64,000 nt of DNA from Martelella limonii. Its GTDB lineage: Bacteria > Pseudomonadota > Alphaproteobacteria > Rhizobiales > Rhizobiaceae. Position numbers and translations under genes: made by a program. The stretch covers positions 62,001 to 126,000 of the forward strand of contig NZ_JABUOU010000006.1 in assembly GCF_013344475.1 (NCBI RefSeq). Reading direction: 5' to 3'. Within the stretch, counting starts at the first letter, position 1; each line of letters begins with the position of its first letter. Below are positions 54,494 through 63,299 of this stretch, piece after piece. Below the pieces are notes generated by a model that was not told the DNA's origin, made no database searches, and saw only the letters and a program-made list of their open reading frames with translations.

Positions 54494-55386
54494 GTCGCGC
54501 TCCTTCTTGCCCGCGCCAGATAGAACAGCATGAACACCAGCATCACGATCATCATCGCCACCGCGTAGGTCGCGGCCATGCCCATCTGGTTGAGCCCGAA
54601 GGCCTGCTGGTAGACGATCAGCGGCAGGGTGCGGGTATTGTTCAAGGGACCGCCGCCGCTCAACAGATAGATCAGGTCGAATTCCTTGAAGTCCCAGATG
54701 ATGCGCAGCAGGATCACGATCGACAGAACCTCCTTGAGTTGCGGCAGGGTGATGTCGAAGAAGCGTCCGAAGGCGCCGGCGCCATCGATGCGCGCCGCCT
54801 CATAAAGATGTTCGGGAATGGTCTGCAGCCGCGCCAGCACGGCGATGACGACGAAGGGAAAGAACTTCCAGGCGCCGACCGTGATCACCGAGATCATCGC
54901 ATTCGGCATCACGCCGAGATAGTCGATCGGCATGTCGGTCAGGCCGACCGCCATCAGCATGTGGTTCAGGATGCCGTAGAGATCGTTGAACAGCCAGCGC
55001 CACACGAGCACGGCCACCACCGTCGAGACGAAATAGGGAAACAGCACCAGGCTGCGCGCGAGCGAGCGGAACAGGATGTTCTGGTTGAGCAGCATCGCCA
55101 TGCCGACGCCGAAGACGACCTGCAGCACCAGCGTGCCGGCGGTCCACAGGATCGTGGTCCAGAGCGCGAACCAGAAATAGGAGGAGCCGAGGAGTTCGAC
55201 ATAATTGTCGATGCCGACGAACGACCCCTTCAGCGTCGGGGTGTAGATCGAGAAGAACGACAGGTAGATGGCGGAAATCAGCGGATAGACGATCACCGCC
55301 GAGAGGATGAGTACGGTCGGCGCGATCAGCGCAAGGCCGATCAGGCCATAGCGCTTCTGCAATGTCATGCCTTGTTTGTTCGCCAC
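54490..55386 (-). CDS. carbohydrate-type ABC transporter permease (UgpA/MalF class)
   Basis: A 298-residue permease with six membrane segments and the EAA loop YEAARIDGAGAFGRFFDITLPQL (about 195-217). The start is probably GTG at 55386, because GGAAGAG sits at a good distance; ATG 55368 is an alternative six codons later. A 12-base-stem hairpin lies in the gap between this gene and its binding-protein gene. Confidence 0.92.
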   Translation of the reverse strand: MANKQGMTLQKRYGLIGLALIAPTVLILSAVIVYPLISAIYLSFFSIYTPTLKGSFVGIDNYVELLGSSYFWFALWTTILWTAGTLVLQVVFGVGMAMLLNQNILFRSLARSLVLFPYFVSTVVAVLVWRWLFNDLYGILNHMLMAVGLTDMPIDYLGVMPNAMISVITVGAWKFFPFVVIAVLARLQTIPEHLYEAARIDGAGAFGRFFDITLPQLKEVLSIVILLRIIWDFKEFDLIYLLSGGGPLNNTRTLPLIVYQQAFGLNQMGMAATYAVAMMIVMLVFMLFYLARARRSAT

Positions 55387-55463
55387 GATCTCTTCCGATG
55401 GTTGCGGCGCGCTCCTGCGCCAGTAAAGCCTTCAAGCGGTTCGCGCTCTGGCAGCGCGTGATC

Positions 55464-55492
55464 GACGCATCGCGCGACAGGCGCGATGCGTC
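55464..55492 (-). promoter_or_regulatory. 12-base-stem hairpin between binding-protein and permease genes
   Basis: GACGCATCGCGC (55464-55475) and GCGCGATGCGTC (55481-55492) form a perfect 12-base stem with a 5-base loop, starting 20 bases past the binding-protein stop. There is no T-tract. It is well placed to stabilise the binding-protein message and limit downstream expression. Confidence 0.65.
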
Positions 55493-55511
55493 CCGATGAT
55501 CGGGCAAGGCC

Positions 55512-56861
55512 CTATTCGGCCATGATCGATTCGATCTTGTCGGACGTATCCTTGACGACGGTCTTGGCGTTCTCGCCGTTCAGCACCACGCGCTGCACCA
55601 TTTCGGCAATCGCATTGCTGGCGATGATGTCGTTGGCCTTGACGTTGGGCTTCCAGCCGTTTTCCTCGTAACCGAGATTCTTGCCCTTGGCGGCGGCGTT
55701 CGCCATGAGTTCAACCTCGGGCTCGTATTTCTGGATGATCGGATTATCGAGATAGGCGGGATCGTTGGCGATCGTCTTCAGCACCGGCAGGATATGGCCG
55801 GGCGCGGCATGGAGCTGCGGGATATAGCCGGCGGGCTGGAACAGGAAGGCCGCGAACTTCTTGGTCATGTCCATGTTGGATGCGCCTGCCGGGATGAACA
55901 CCGACGGGAAGTCGTTGAAGGTCCACGGGTTCACATCCGGCGAAATCGTCGGATAGACGGCGCAGGTCACGTAATCTGCAATGGCCGGGTTCTGGGCGGT
56001 CACGTTCGCAAGCACGCGCCCGGCATAGATGCCGGTTGCGGAAGCGCCGGAAACGAAGGCCGTCAGGCTTTCGCCCCAGGAATAGTTGCTGGCGCCCGGC
56101 GGGCAGAACTCGCGCATCGACTGGTAGAATTCGAGCGCATCATAGGTGCCCTGGCTGTCGAGCGCGATATCGAGATCCTTCGAGAACACCTGGCCGCCGG
56201 CGCGGTGGATGAAGCCGATGAAGATCAGCGAGGTCATCGAGTTGAGGCCGTAGGGAAGCGGCGCGCCATAGATGCCGCCGCCCTGCATCTTGCGGCAGGC
56301 TTCGCGCAGTTCGTCGAAGGTCTCAGGCTTCTTGTCGATGCCGGCCTTTTCCATCAGGTCCTTGCGCAGCCACAGCATGTCGGCGGCGGTATTGCCGATC
56401 GGCGTACCGCAATAATGTCCGTCCGCCGTCTTGTAGACATCGTTGGCGCCGGGGAAATAATTCTGCTCGCCGATGGCGGCGATCACGTCGTCCATCGGCT
56501 CGACCAGGCCCTGGCCATAATAATTCTGCGCGGCAAAGGACGGAAGGTGCGTCAGCACGTTCGGGACCTGGCCCGACGCGAATGCGGCGGCGAGCTGGGC
56601 CGGGTAGCCCTCGTCGGAGGTCGGCTCGAACAGCACCTTGACGCCCGGATTTTCGGCTTCGAAAGCGTTGATCTGGTTCTTGTACATCGCAAGCTGATCG
56701 GGAGACGCCTGCGTCGACCACCAGCGGATGGTGATGTCCCCGGCGGCAAAGGCGCGACGCGAGAAGGCTGGCGCCGCCCCGATAAGCCCGGCAGCGCCAA
56801 TGCCCTGCAGCACGGTGCGGCGCGAAACGGCTCCGGTCAGTGATGTGGATTTCTTCGACAT
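55512..56861 (-). CDS. CUT1-type ABC transporter substrate-binding protein, Tat-exported
   Basis: A 449-residue family-1 binding protein. The N-terminus has a twin-arginine signal, SRRTVLQG (about residues 13-20), then a hydrophobic stretch and AFAAG near 40, so it is exported folded through Tat. The mature part shows the family pattern ITIRWWSTQASPDQLAMY, FEAENPGVKVLFEP and YPAQLAAAFASGQVPNVL. It opens the nine-gene catabolic operon. Its promoter region carries one half of a mirrored operator pair (56903-56919). The ligand is unknown; the downstream enzymes argue for an amine or amino acid rather than a plain sugar. Confidence 0.92.
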   Translation of the reverse strand: MSKKSTSLTGAVSRRTVLQGIGAAGLIGAAPAFSRRAFAAGDITIRWWSTQASPDQLAMYKNQINAFEAENPGVKVLFEPTSDEGYPAQLAAAFASGQVPNVLTHLPSFAAQNYYGQGLVEPMDDVIAAIGEQNYFPGANDVYKTADGHYCGTPIGNTAADMLWLRKDLMEKAGIDKKPETFDELREACRKMQGGGIYGAPLPYGLNSMTSLIFIGFIHRAGGQVFSKDLDIALDSQGTYDALEFYQSMREFCPPGASNYSWGESLTAFVSGASATGIYAGRVLANVTAQNPAIADYVTCAVYPTISPDVNPWTFNDFPSVFIPAGASNMDMTKKFAAFLFQPAGYIPQLHAAPGHILPVLKTIANDPAYLDNPIIQKYEPEVELMANAAAKGKNLGYEENGWKPNVKANDIIASNAIAEMVQRVVLNGENAKTVVKDTSDKIESIMAE

Positions 56862-57134
56862 GTTAACGCATTCCCCTCATAGATGACGATTGATTGATTT
56901 TGCGTACAACTGTGCGCATAGTGTGCATCGAATTCGTTAAATGACAAGATGAGAGCCCTCATTTTTCGCGAAAAATCACCGCGCGACCTGACGATCGCGC
57001 AACATTCCTCGAATTCTTCGAAGAAAATCAGGGTTTTCTAGGAACGAAAAATGTGCACACTTGTACGAAATCGATGACAGTGGATCATCGATGATGTACC
57101 CAGTTTCAAGGCATCACATGAAGGAAGTCTCGCC
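56862..57134. promoter_or_regulatory. divergent promoter region with mirrored IclR-type sites
   Basis: CGTACAACTGTGCGCAT (56903-56919) and ATGTGCACACTTGTACG (57051-57067) are inverted copies of one another, matching at 15 of 17 positions. One lies near each divergent start. The IclR gene is second in the plus-strand transcript, so it is the natural candidate to bind both. The AT-rich middle should hold the two promoters. Confidence 0.65.
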
Positions 57135-58589
57135 ATGAATATCGTTCAGGACCCGTCTCTCCTACGCCAGGCATTCTATGCCGATGGCACCTGGCACGAG
57201 GGCGGTGGCGACCGGATCGACGTCTTCAACCCGTCGACCGGCGCACGGATCGGCTCCGTCCCCAAGGCAAGCCGCGCCGAAACCGTGGCGGCGATCGAAG
57301 CCGCGCAGAAAGCCTTCCCGGACTGGGCCGCACGGCCCGCCAAGGAACGGTCGGCGATCATGCGCAAATGGTTCGAGCTGATCGTTGAAAATGCCGACGA
57401 TCTCGGCCGGTTGCTGACGGCTGAACAGGGCAAGCCCTTCGCCGAGGCGCGCGGCGAAATTCTCTACGGCGCCGCTTTCTTCGAATGGTTCGCCGAAGAC
57501 GCCAAGCGGGTTGCCGGCGAAACGATCGAGCCGCCGACGCGCGACAAGCGCATGTTCGTGCTGCGCCAGCCGATCGGCGTCTGCGCCGCGATCACGCCGT
57601 GGAATTTTCCGATGGCCATGATCCCGCGCAAGGCCGGCCCCGCGATTGCCGCCGGCTGCACCATGGTGCTGAAACCGGCCAGCGCCACCCCTTTCTCCGC
57701 GCTCGCCCTTGCCGAACTTGGCGAACGCGCCGGCCTCCCGAAGGGCGTCTTCAGCGTCGTCACCGGCGCGGCAAGTGTCGTCGGCGAGGAGCTTGTCACG
57801 CATCCGCTGGTGCGCAAGATCACCTTCACCGGTTCAACCGAGGTGGGACGCGAGCTGATGGCGAAGGCAGCCGGCACCATCAAGAAGGTGGCGCTGGAGC
57901 TCGGCGGCAATGCACCCCTTATCGTTTTTGACGATGCATCGCTCGAAACCGCCGTGCAGGGCGCGATCGCGTCCAAGTTCCGCAACATGGGCCAGACCTG
58001 CGTCTGCGCCAACCGGATCTATGTCCAGGACGGCATCTACGACGCCTTCGTCAACCGCTTTGCCGAGGCGGTCGCCGAAATGAAAGTCGGCGACGGCTTC
58101 GATGACGGCGTGGCCCAGGGCCCGCTGATCGATGAAGCCGCGATCGCCAAGGTCGAGGATCACGTCGCCGATGCGCTTGCCAATGGCGCGCGCGTCGTTA
58201 CCGGCGGAAAACGGCATGCGCTGGGCGGCACATTCTACGAGCCGACCGTTCTTGCCGATGCCACGCAGGCAATGAAGATCGCCCGCGAGGAAACCTTCGG
58301 ACCGGTGGCCCCGATCATCCGCTTCAAGACCGAGGAAGAAGCGATCCGGATGGCCAATGACAGCGAGTTCGGCCTCTCGGCCTATTTCTTCACCCGCGAC
58401 CTCGCCCGCACCTTCCGCGTGGCCGAAGCGCTGGAAGCGGGACAGATGGGCATCAATACCGGGCTCACCTCATTCGAAGGCGCGCCCTTCGGCGGCGTCA
58501 AGCAGTCCGGGATCGGACGCGAGGGTTCGCATCACAGCATCGAGGAGTTTCTCGAGCTGAAATATCTCTGCCTGGGCGATATGGGTTGA
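57135..58589 (+). CDS. gabD: NAD(P)-dependent succinate-semialdehyde dehydrogenase
   Basis: A 484-residue aldehyde dehydrogenase of the GabD group. The Glu base lies in LELGGNAP (about 255), the catalytic Cys in GQTCVCANRIYV (about 290), and the cofactor loop in FTGSTEVGREL. The C-terminal EFLELKYLCLGD is typical of GabD. It oxidises succinate semialdehyde or a similar omega-semialdehyde to the acid. AAGGAAG precedes ATG 57135. Placed opposite the aminotransferase operon and sharing candidate operators, it probably finishes the route that the aminotransferase begins. Confidence 0.9.
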   Translation: MNIVQDPSLLRQAFYADGTWHEGGGDRIDVFNPSTGARIGSVPKASRAETVAAIEAAQKAFPDWAARPAKERSAIMRKWFELIVENADDLGRLLTAEQGKPFAEARGEILYGAAFFEWFAEDAKRVAGETIEPPTRDKRMFVLRQPIGVCAAITPWNFPMAMIPRKAGPAIAAGCTMVLKPASATPFSALALAELGERAGLPKGVFSVVTGAASVVGEELVTHPLVRKITFTGSTEVGRELMAKAAGTIKKVALELGGNAPLIVFDDASLETAVQGAIASKFRNMGQTCVCANRIYVQDGIYDAFVNRFAEAVAEMKVGDGFDDGVAQGPLIDEAAIAKVEDHVADALANGARVVTGGKRHALGGTFYEPTVLADATQAMKIAREETFGPVAPIIRFKTEEEAIRMANDSEFGLSAYFFTRDLARTFRVAEALEAGQMGINTGLTSFEGAPFGGVKQSGIGREGSHHSIEEFLELKYLCLGDMG

Positions 58590-59377
58590 TGGCAGAGGTG
58601 CAAAGCGATACCGGCACGCTCGGCCGTGACTATGTGAATGCGCTGGCGCGCGGGCTGGAGGTCATTCGCGTCTTCAGCCGCTACCGCCCGCGCATGACGC
58701 TGAGCGAAGTCGCGCAGGTCACGGGAATGACCCGCGCGACTGTGCGCCGGTTCCTGCTCACGCTTGCCCATGAAGGCTATGTCGAAACCGACGGCAAGTA
58801 TTTTGCGCTGAAGCCGAAAGTCCTCGAACTCGGCTTTTCCGCGCTGTCTTCCATGAACATCTGGGACGTGATGCAGCCCGTGCTCGACACGCTGTCGGCC
58901 GAGCTCAGCGAAAGCTGTTTTGCCGCCGTGCTCGATGGAGAATCGGTCATCTACGTCGCACGCGCAACGCCCTTGAACCGGCGCATCAATGTCGGCATCT
59001 CGATCGGCAGCAGGGTGCCTGCGCATTGCGTCTCCACCGGGCGAGTGCTGCTTGCTGCGCTGTCGGAGGAAGCGTTGCAGACCTATATCGAGACAATGAC
59101 GCTGACCCGATTTACCCCGAACACCGTAACCTCCAAGGTGCAGCTGCGCGATATGCTCGACGATGTCCGCCGCCAGGGTTTTTCGATCGTCGATCAGGAA
59201 CTCGAGGTGGGCCTTCGCTCGCTCTCCGTCCCCGTGCGCGACGGCAGCGGCGCGATCGTCGCAGCGCTCAATGTCTGCTGCCCTTCCACGCGCATCTCGC
59301 TGGAAGACATGCAGACCCGCATCCTCGCCCTGGCGCTCGCCTCTGCCCGCGACATCGGGGTGGCATTGCACGATTAA
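58589..59377 (+). CDS. IclR-family transcriptional regulator
   Basis: A 262-residue regulator with an N-terminal winged helix (about 15-75; recognition helix in MTRATVRRFLLTLAHEGYV) and an IclR effector domain (about 90-255; IVDQELEVGLRSLSVPVRD). The sequence is closest in feel to the PcaR/PcaU subgroup, whose members respond to aromatic or keto acids. ATG 58589 overlaps the dehydrogenase stop by one base, so regulator and enzyme are coupled. It most likely binds the mirrored 17-base sites at 56903 and 57051. Confidence 0.9.
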   Translation: MAEVQSDTGTLGRDYVNALARGLEVIRVFSRYRPRMTLSEVAQVTGMTRATVRRFLLTLAHEGYVETDGKYFALKPKVLELGFSALSSMNIWDVMQPVLDTLSAELSESCFAAVLDGESVIYVARATPLNRRINVGISIGSRVPAHCVSTGRVLLAALSEEALQTYIETMTLTRFTPNTVTSKVQLRDMLDDVRRQGFSIVDQELEVGLRSLSVPVRDGSGAIVAALNVCCPSTRISLEDMQTRILALALASARDIGVALHD

Positions 59378-59404
59378 CGCCGGCCGGATCTGCTTTCGCG
59401 CGAT

Positions 59405-60544
59405 TTACGCAAACCGCATCGGTGAATAATCCGAAAGGTCTTCGCCGGGATCAAGGCCGAGGATCGTGTCGCAGACGAGCCTTGCCGACAACGGACCGAG
59501 CGTATAGCCGGCATCGCCCGGGACCGCGATGTAGAGCCCCGGATGCGTGGTCACCGGACCGAGCACGCCCTTGCCATCCACAGATGTGTTGATGCCCGCC
59601 CATGTGCGGATGATCCTGAGCGGCGAAACCGCCGGCACGATGTGGCTGGCGAGCGTGACATTGGCGATCATGCTGTCGAGCCGGGTCCTTGGAACTCCGC
59701 GCCCTTCGGCGATATCGGCCGGCCATCCGCCACCGATCACGATCTGGCCGGTCGCAAACTGCTTCAGCGTGATCATCCGGTCGGCATGCTGAATGAGATG
59801 GCCGATCATCGGCGCGGCCGCCTCGGTGATATTCATGTGCAGCGGCTCGGCGCGGGTGGGGATCGTGAACCCAAGCATCGCCGCAAGCTTGCCGGTGCCC
59901 TCCGCCGCCGCGATCACAAGCGTGGCGCAGCGAACCGCTCCCGCATCGGACAAGGCCACACGATAGCCATCCGCTTCGCGCGCAAGGCCGGTCACGGCGC
60001 ACCCTTCCCTCAGGCGCACGCCTTCGGCAAGCGCATGGGCCCTCAAAGCCGCATTGGCGCGCAGCGGATTGAGCTTGCCTTCGTCATGGCAGATTTCCGC
60101 ACCGACAACGGCGGGGCCGAAATAGGGCGCGATCCTCTCCAGCGCGTCGCGCTCGAGCACATCAACCGAAAGCCCGAGCTTGCGTTCGCGCTCCGCCTTC
60201 ACATGCAGGAAGTCGAGCTGTTGACGGTTTTCCGCTACCATCAGCCCGCCATTCTTCTTCAACTCGAAATCCGCGCCAAGCCGGGTTTCGAGGGCCTGCC
60301 AGAAGCGGGTCGCCTTGGGATAGAGCGGCAATTGCCGCTCCATCCCCGGCACGTTTTCCGGGTAAAGCTGCATGAAGCGGCTCTGCATCTGCACATGCAG
60401 GCTTCCGGCATTGGCTGTGGACCCACCGCCCTCGCCCCGGTCGACCAGCATCACGTCCCGGCCGGCCTCTGCCAGAAATGCGGCAAGCGCCATTCCGACG
60501 ATGCCGCCGCCGATCACCACGACATCGCTGTCTTCCGCCTTCAT
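59405..60544 (-). CDS. FAD-dependent D-amino-acid/opine-oxidase-like subunit (DAO fold)
   Basis: A 379-residue flavoprotein of the glycine/D-amino-acid oxidase family. VVVIGGGIVGMALAAFLAEAG (about 8-28) binds the FAD ADP moiety, and the C-terminal GDAGYTLGPLSARLVCDTILG closes the domain. The layout matches OoxB, HcnC or the beta subunit of D-hydroxyproline dehydrogenase, which works with a partner carrying iron-sulfur clusters. That partner is encoded immediately upstream with an ATGA overlap. The substrate class should be a secondary amine such as an opine, D-proline derivative or sarcosine. Confidence 0.88.
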   Translation of the reverse strand: MKAEDSDVVVIGGGIVGMALAAFLAEAGRDVMLVDRGEGGGSTANAGSLHVQMQSRFMQLYPENVPGMERQLPLYPKATRFWQALETRLGADFELKKNGGLMVAENRQQLDFLHVKAERERKLGLSVDVLERDALERIAPYFGPAVVGAEICHDEGKLNPLRANAALRAHALAEGVRLREGCAVTGLAREADGYRVALSDAGAVRCATLVIAAAEGTGKLAAMLGFTIPTRAEPLHMNITEAAAPMIGHLIQHADRMITLKQFATGQIVIGGGWPADIAEGRGVPRTRLDSMIANVTLASHIVPAVSPLRIIRTWAGINTSVDGKGVLGPVTTHPGLYIAVPGDAGYTLGPLSARLVCDTILGLDPGEDLSDYSPMRFA

Positions 60545-62226
60545 TCCACTGTCTCGCCGGCGATATCGGCAATGCGCACCGGGCGCACCGGAACGCGGGG
60601 CGCAAAGCCGGAAAACTCGTCGCGCTCCCGTCCCGCACGCGCTGCCATCAGCGTATCGAGCACCGGCGCGCAATAACGGCCCTGGCAGCGGCCCATGCCG
60701 ACGCGCGTGTGACGCTTGACCGCGCCGATCATGCTGAGATCCTCGGCAAGGGCATCCTCGATCTCGCCGAACGAGACTTCCTCGCACCGGCAGACCAGCG
60801 TTTCGCGATTGGCCAGCGACGGATGATAGCCGTCGAAGGCGTAGAGCCTCCAGAGCGCACTCTGGAACCTGCGATGGCGGGCAAGCGCAGCCGTGGCGTC
60901 AGCCTCGCCGGATGCCGCATGGCCAAGGCTTGCCGCCACGTTCGACCCGATGACCGTTCCTTCCGCAAGCGCTGCACGCGCCCCGCCAAGACCGGTGCAA
61001 TCGCCCAGCGCATAAACATCGCTGACCGTGGTCTGCCCTCTGTCATCGCGCCGCGTGACAAGCTGGCGGCGCTGCGGATCGAAATCGTGACCACAGCCAA
61101 GCCCCCGCAGCAGCTCGTTCGCCGGCTCGAAACCATAGCCGAGACAGACGGCATCAACCGTGTAGCGACCGGACGGCTCACCCCCGTCTGCCGCACCGAT
61201 GGAAACCGTCAGCGCGCCGCCGTCCCGCTCGATCCCGCGCACCACGGCGCTATGGATCATCGGGGCGCCAGCCTTCCGGCGCTTGCGATGGTAGCGAATG
61301 CCGTCAAGCACAAGCTTCGGTGACGCAAGGGCCATGGTGGCGAGTTCGCCGATCGCGCCTGCGCCGGGGGCGGCGGCGGCCTCGACTACGGCAACAATCT
61401 CGGCTCCGCCATCGGCGAGTTCGGCGGCGAGTTGCAGGTTGAGGGGACCATTGCCGGCGATCAGCACGCGCTTGCCGGGGACGCGGCGCGCGGTGCGCCA
61501 GAGCGTCTGGGCAGCCCCCGTGGTCATCACGCCCGGCAAAGTCCAGCCCGGCACCGGCCAGCCGCGCTCATAGGCGCCGGTGGCGATGATCGCCCGTTTC
61601 GGCCTGATCCTGAGTGCCGCCCCGTTATGCGTGGCGGCAAATTCGAGGGGAGCGAAAGCGCCCCAGACCGTGACATCATTCAGGATCTTGACGCCGATCG
61701 TGCGGGCGCGCTCCACCAGTGCCGCCCCCTCGCGATGCTGCGCATCGGGCGGCATGACGCCCTCTCCATCGACATCAGGCTGCTTGAAATATTGTCCGCC
61801 GGGCTTGCTGCGTTCGTCGATCATCAGCACCTCTGCCCCGGCGCTGCGCGCGGCGATCGCGGCGGATAGCCCTCCGGGACCGGCGCCGATCACCAGGACT
61901 TCCGGCTGCATCAGGCGAACGTCATCAATGGTCTTCGGCGCACCTGCCGATTGCGTGACATCGAGCGGCCGGGCGTGGGCTTCCGAGCGCGCGACGAGCG
62001 GCCCGGTCACCTTGACCATGCAGGCCCGCTCATTGGCCCTGCCATCGACCTCGACCAGGCAATCCTGGCACACGCCCATGCCGCAAAACATGCCGCGCGG
62101 CGCCTCATGGGCCGTCGTGCGAAACTGCCTGATGCCCGCAGCCGTCAGCGCGGCCGCCAGGCTCTCGCCATGGCGGGCCTCGATCCTGCGGCCGTCAAAC
62201 GTAATGATTTCAGTTTTCCCGGTCAT
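60541..62226 (-). CDS. fused [2Fe-2S] and FAD oxidoreductase (HcnA-HcnB / OoxA type)
   Basis: A 561-residue protein. Residues about 1-90 form a ferredoxin-like [2Fe-2S] domain (CGMGVCQDC plus a later Cys in ERACMV). Residues about 105-450 are a pyridine-nucleotide-type flavoprotein domain with VLVIGAGPGGLSAA and YALGDCTGLGG. The end (about 470-535) is a BFD-like domain with CRCEEV and GRCQGRYC, which can hold another cluster. In hcnABC systems the first two parts are separate genes; here they are fused. It passes electrons from the DAO subunit encoded just downstream. Confidence 0.9.
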   Translation of the reverse strand: MTGKTEIITFDGRRIEARHGESLAAALTAAGIRQFRTTAHEAPRGMFCGMGVCQDCLVEVDGRANERACMVKVTGPLVARSEAHARPLDVTQSAGAPKTIDDVRLMQPEVLVIGAGPGGLSAAIAARSAGAEVLMIDERSKPGGQYFKQPDVDGEGVMPPDAQHREGAALVERARTIGVKILNDVTVWGAFAPLEFAATHNGAALRIRPKRAIIATGAYERGWPVPGWTLPGVMTTGAAQTLWRTARRVPGKRVLIAGNGPLNLQLAAELADGGAEIVAVVEAAAAPGAGAIGELATMALASPKLVLDGIRYHRKRRKAGAPMIHSAVVRGIERDGGALTVSIGAADGGEPSGRYTVDAVCLGYGFEPANELLRGLGCGHDFDPQRRQLVTRRDDRGQTTVSDVYALGDCTGLGGARAALAEGTVIGSNVAASLGHAASGEADATAALARHRRFQSALWRLYAFDGYHPSLANRETLVCRCEEVSFGEIEDALAEDLSMIGAVKRHTRVGMGRCQGRYCAPVLDTLMAARAGRERDEFSGFAPRVPVRPVRIADIAGETVE

Positions 62227-62399
62227 TCATCATCCGAAGAAAAGCGGCAGCCGTGTGCCGCGTGAGGAGCGTTTTCGCCGAAAACCAGGGGTCGGCATTG
62301 CGCCGTTTCGGATTCTGTGTTCTCTCTGCGAACTTCTGTACATATTTTTGCACGGCGCGGGAAGCTGCGCAAGCCCCGCCAAATTCCGGAGAAGAAGAA

Positions 62400-63155
62400 A
62401 TGTCCAATATGCTCGAGGGCAAGGTCGTTCTGGTTACCGGCGGCGCCCGCGGCCTCGGCGCGGCGATCATCCGCCGCTTTGCGGACGAGGGCGCAATCGG
62501 CGTTGCCGCCGACCTCACCTTCGCAAATGACAGCGATCCCCTGCCCGAAGGCTTCACCGCGATCGAGGCCGATATCAGCGACGAGGATGAGGTGCGCGCG
62601 ATGATTGCGGAGACCGTGTCGCGCCACGGCAGGATCGATTGCCTGATCGTCAATGCCGGCCTGGTGCCGCCATGGTCGGAGACGACCGGGATCGATCTTG
62701 CGCAATGGGACCAGGTGATGGCGGTGAATGCGCGCGGCGCGCTTGCGACCCTGAAACATGCGGTGCCGGCGCTTACCGAAAGCCGCGGCTCGGTGGTGCT
62801 GACTGGTTCCATCAATTCGCTCATCGCCCATCCGCGGCAGCTGATCTATACCGCAAGCAAGCATGCCGTTCTCGGCATATTGCGCGCTGCCGCCCTTGAT
62901 CTCGGACGCTTCGGCATCCGGGTCAACGGCATCGCTCCCGGTCCGATCGCGACCGATGCGCTGCTGTCGCGCATCCGGGACCGCGCGAAATCCGGTCCGT
63001 CCGAAGCCGCGGCGCTCGAAGCGCTTGAAAGCCAGACCGCGCTCGGGCGGCTTGCCACCGTGCAGGAAGTGGCCGCCACGGTCGCCTTTCTTGCAGGCAG
63101 CGCCGCAAGCGGCATATCCGGTCAGTTGCTGCGCGTTGATGCCGGGATGGCCTGA
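62400..63155 (+). CDS. short-chain dehydrogenase/reductase
   Basis: A 251-residue classical SDR with TGGARGLG (about 13-20), VNAGL in place of NNAG, Ser in TGSINS and the catalytic YTASK (about 150-154). Both catalytic residues are intact. GGAGAAG precedes ATG 62400. It is divergent from the opine-oxidase-like pair and upstream of an amino-acid binding protein, so it probably belongs to the same catabolic module. Its substrate is unknown. Confidence 0.9.
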   Translation: MSNMLEGKVVLVTGGARGLGAAIIRRFADEGAIGVAADLTFANDSDPLPEGFTAIEADISDEDEVRAMIAETVSRHGRIDCLIVNAGLVPPWSETTGIDLAQWDQVMAVNARGALATLKHAVPALTESRGSVVLTGSINSLIAHPRQLIYTASKHAVLGILRAAALDLGRFGIRVNGIAPGPIATDALLSRIRDRAKSGPSEAAALEALESQTALGRLATVQEVAATVAFLAGSAASGISGQLLRVDAGMA

Positions 63156-63299
63156 ATTACTAAAAACGGACAAATGTTCGCATTACGCACTTTTCTTATT
63201 GACGCAACGCCAACGAATTGTCAGCTTAGCGGCGGGTTTGAGAGACGCTTCAGACCGGATAGTCAACGACCGGCACAGGTCGGAACAGGAGAACAGTTC

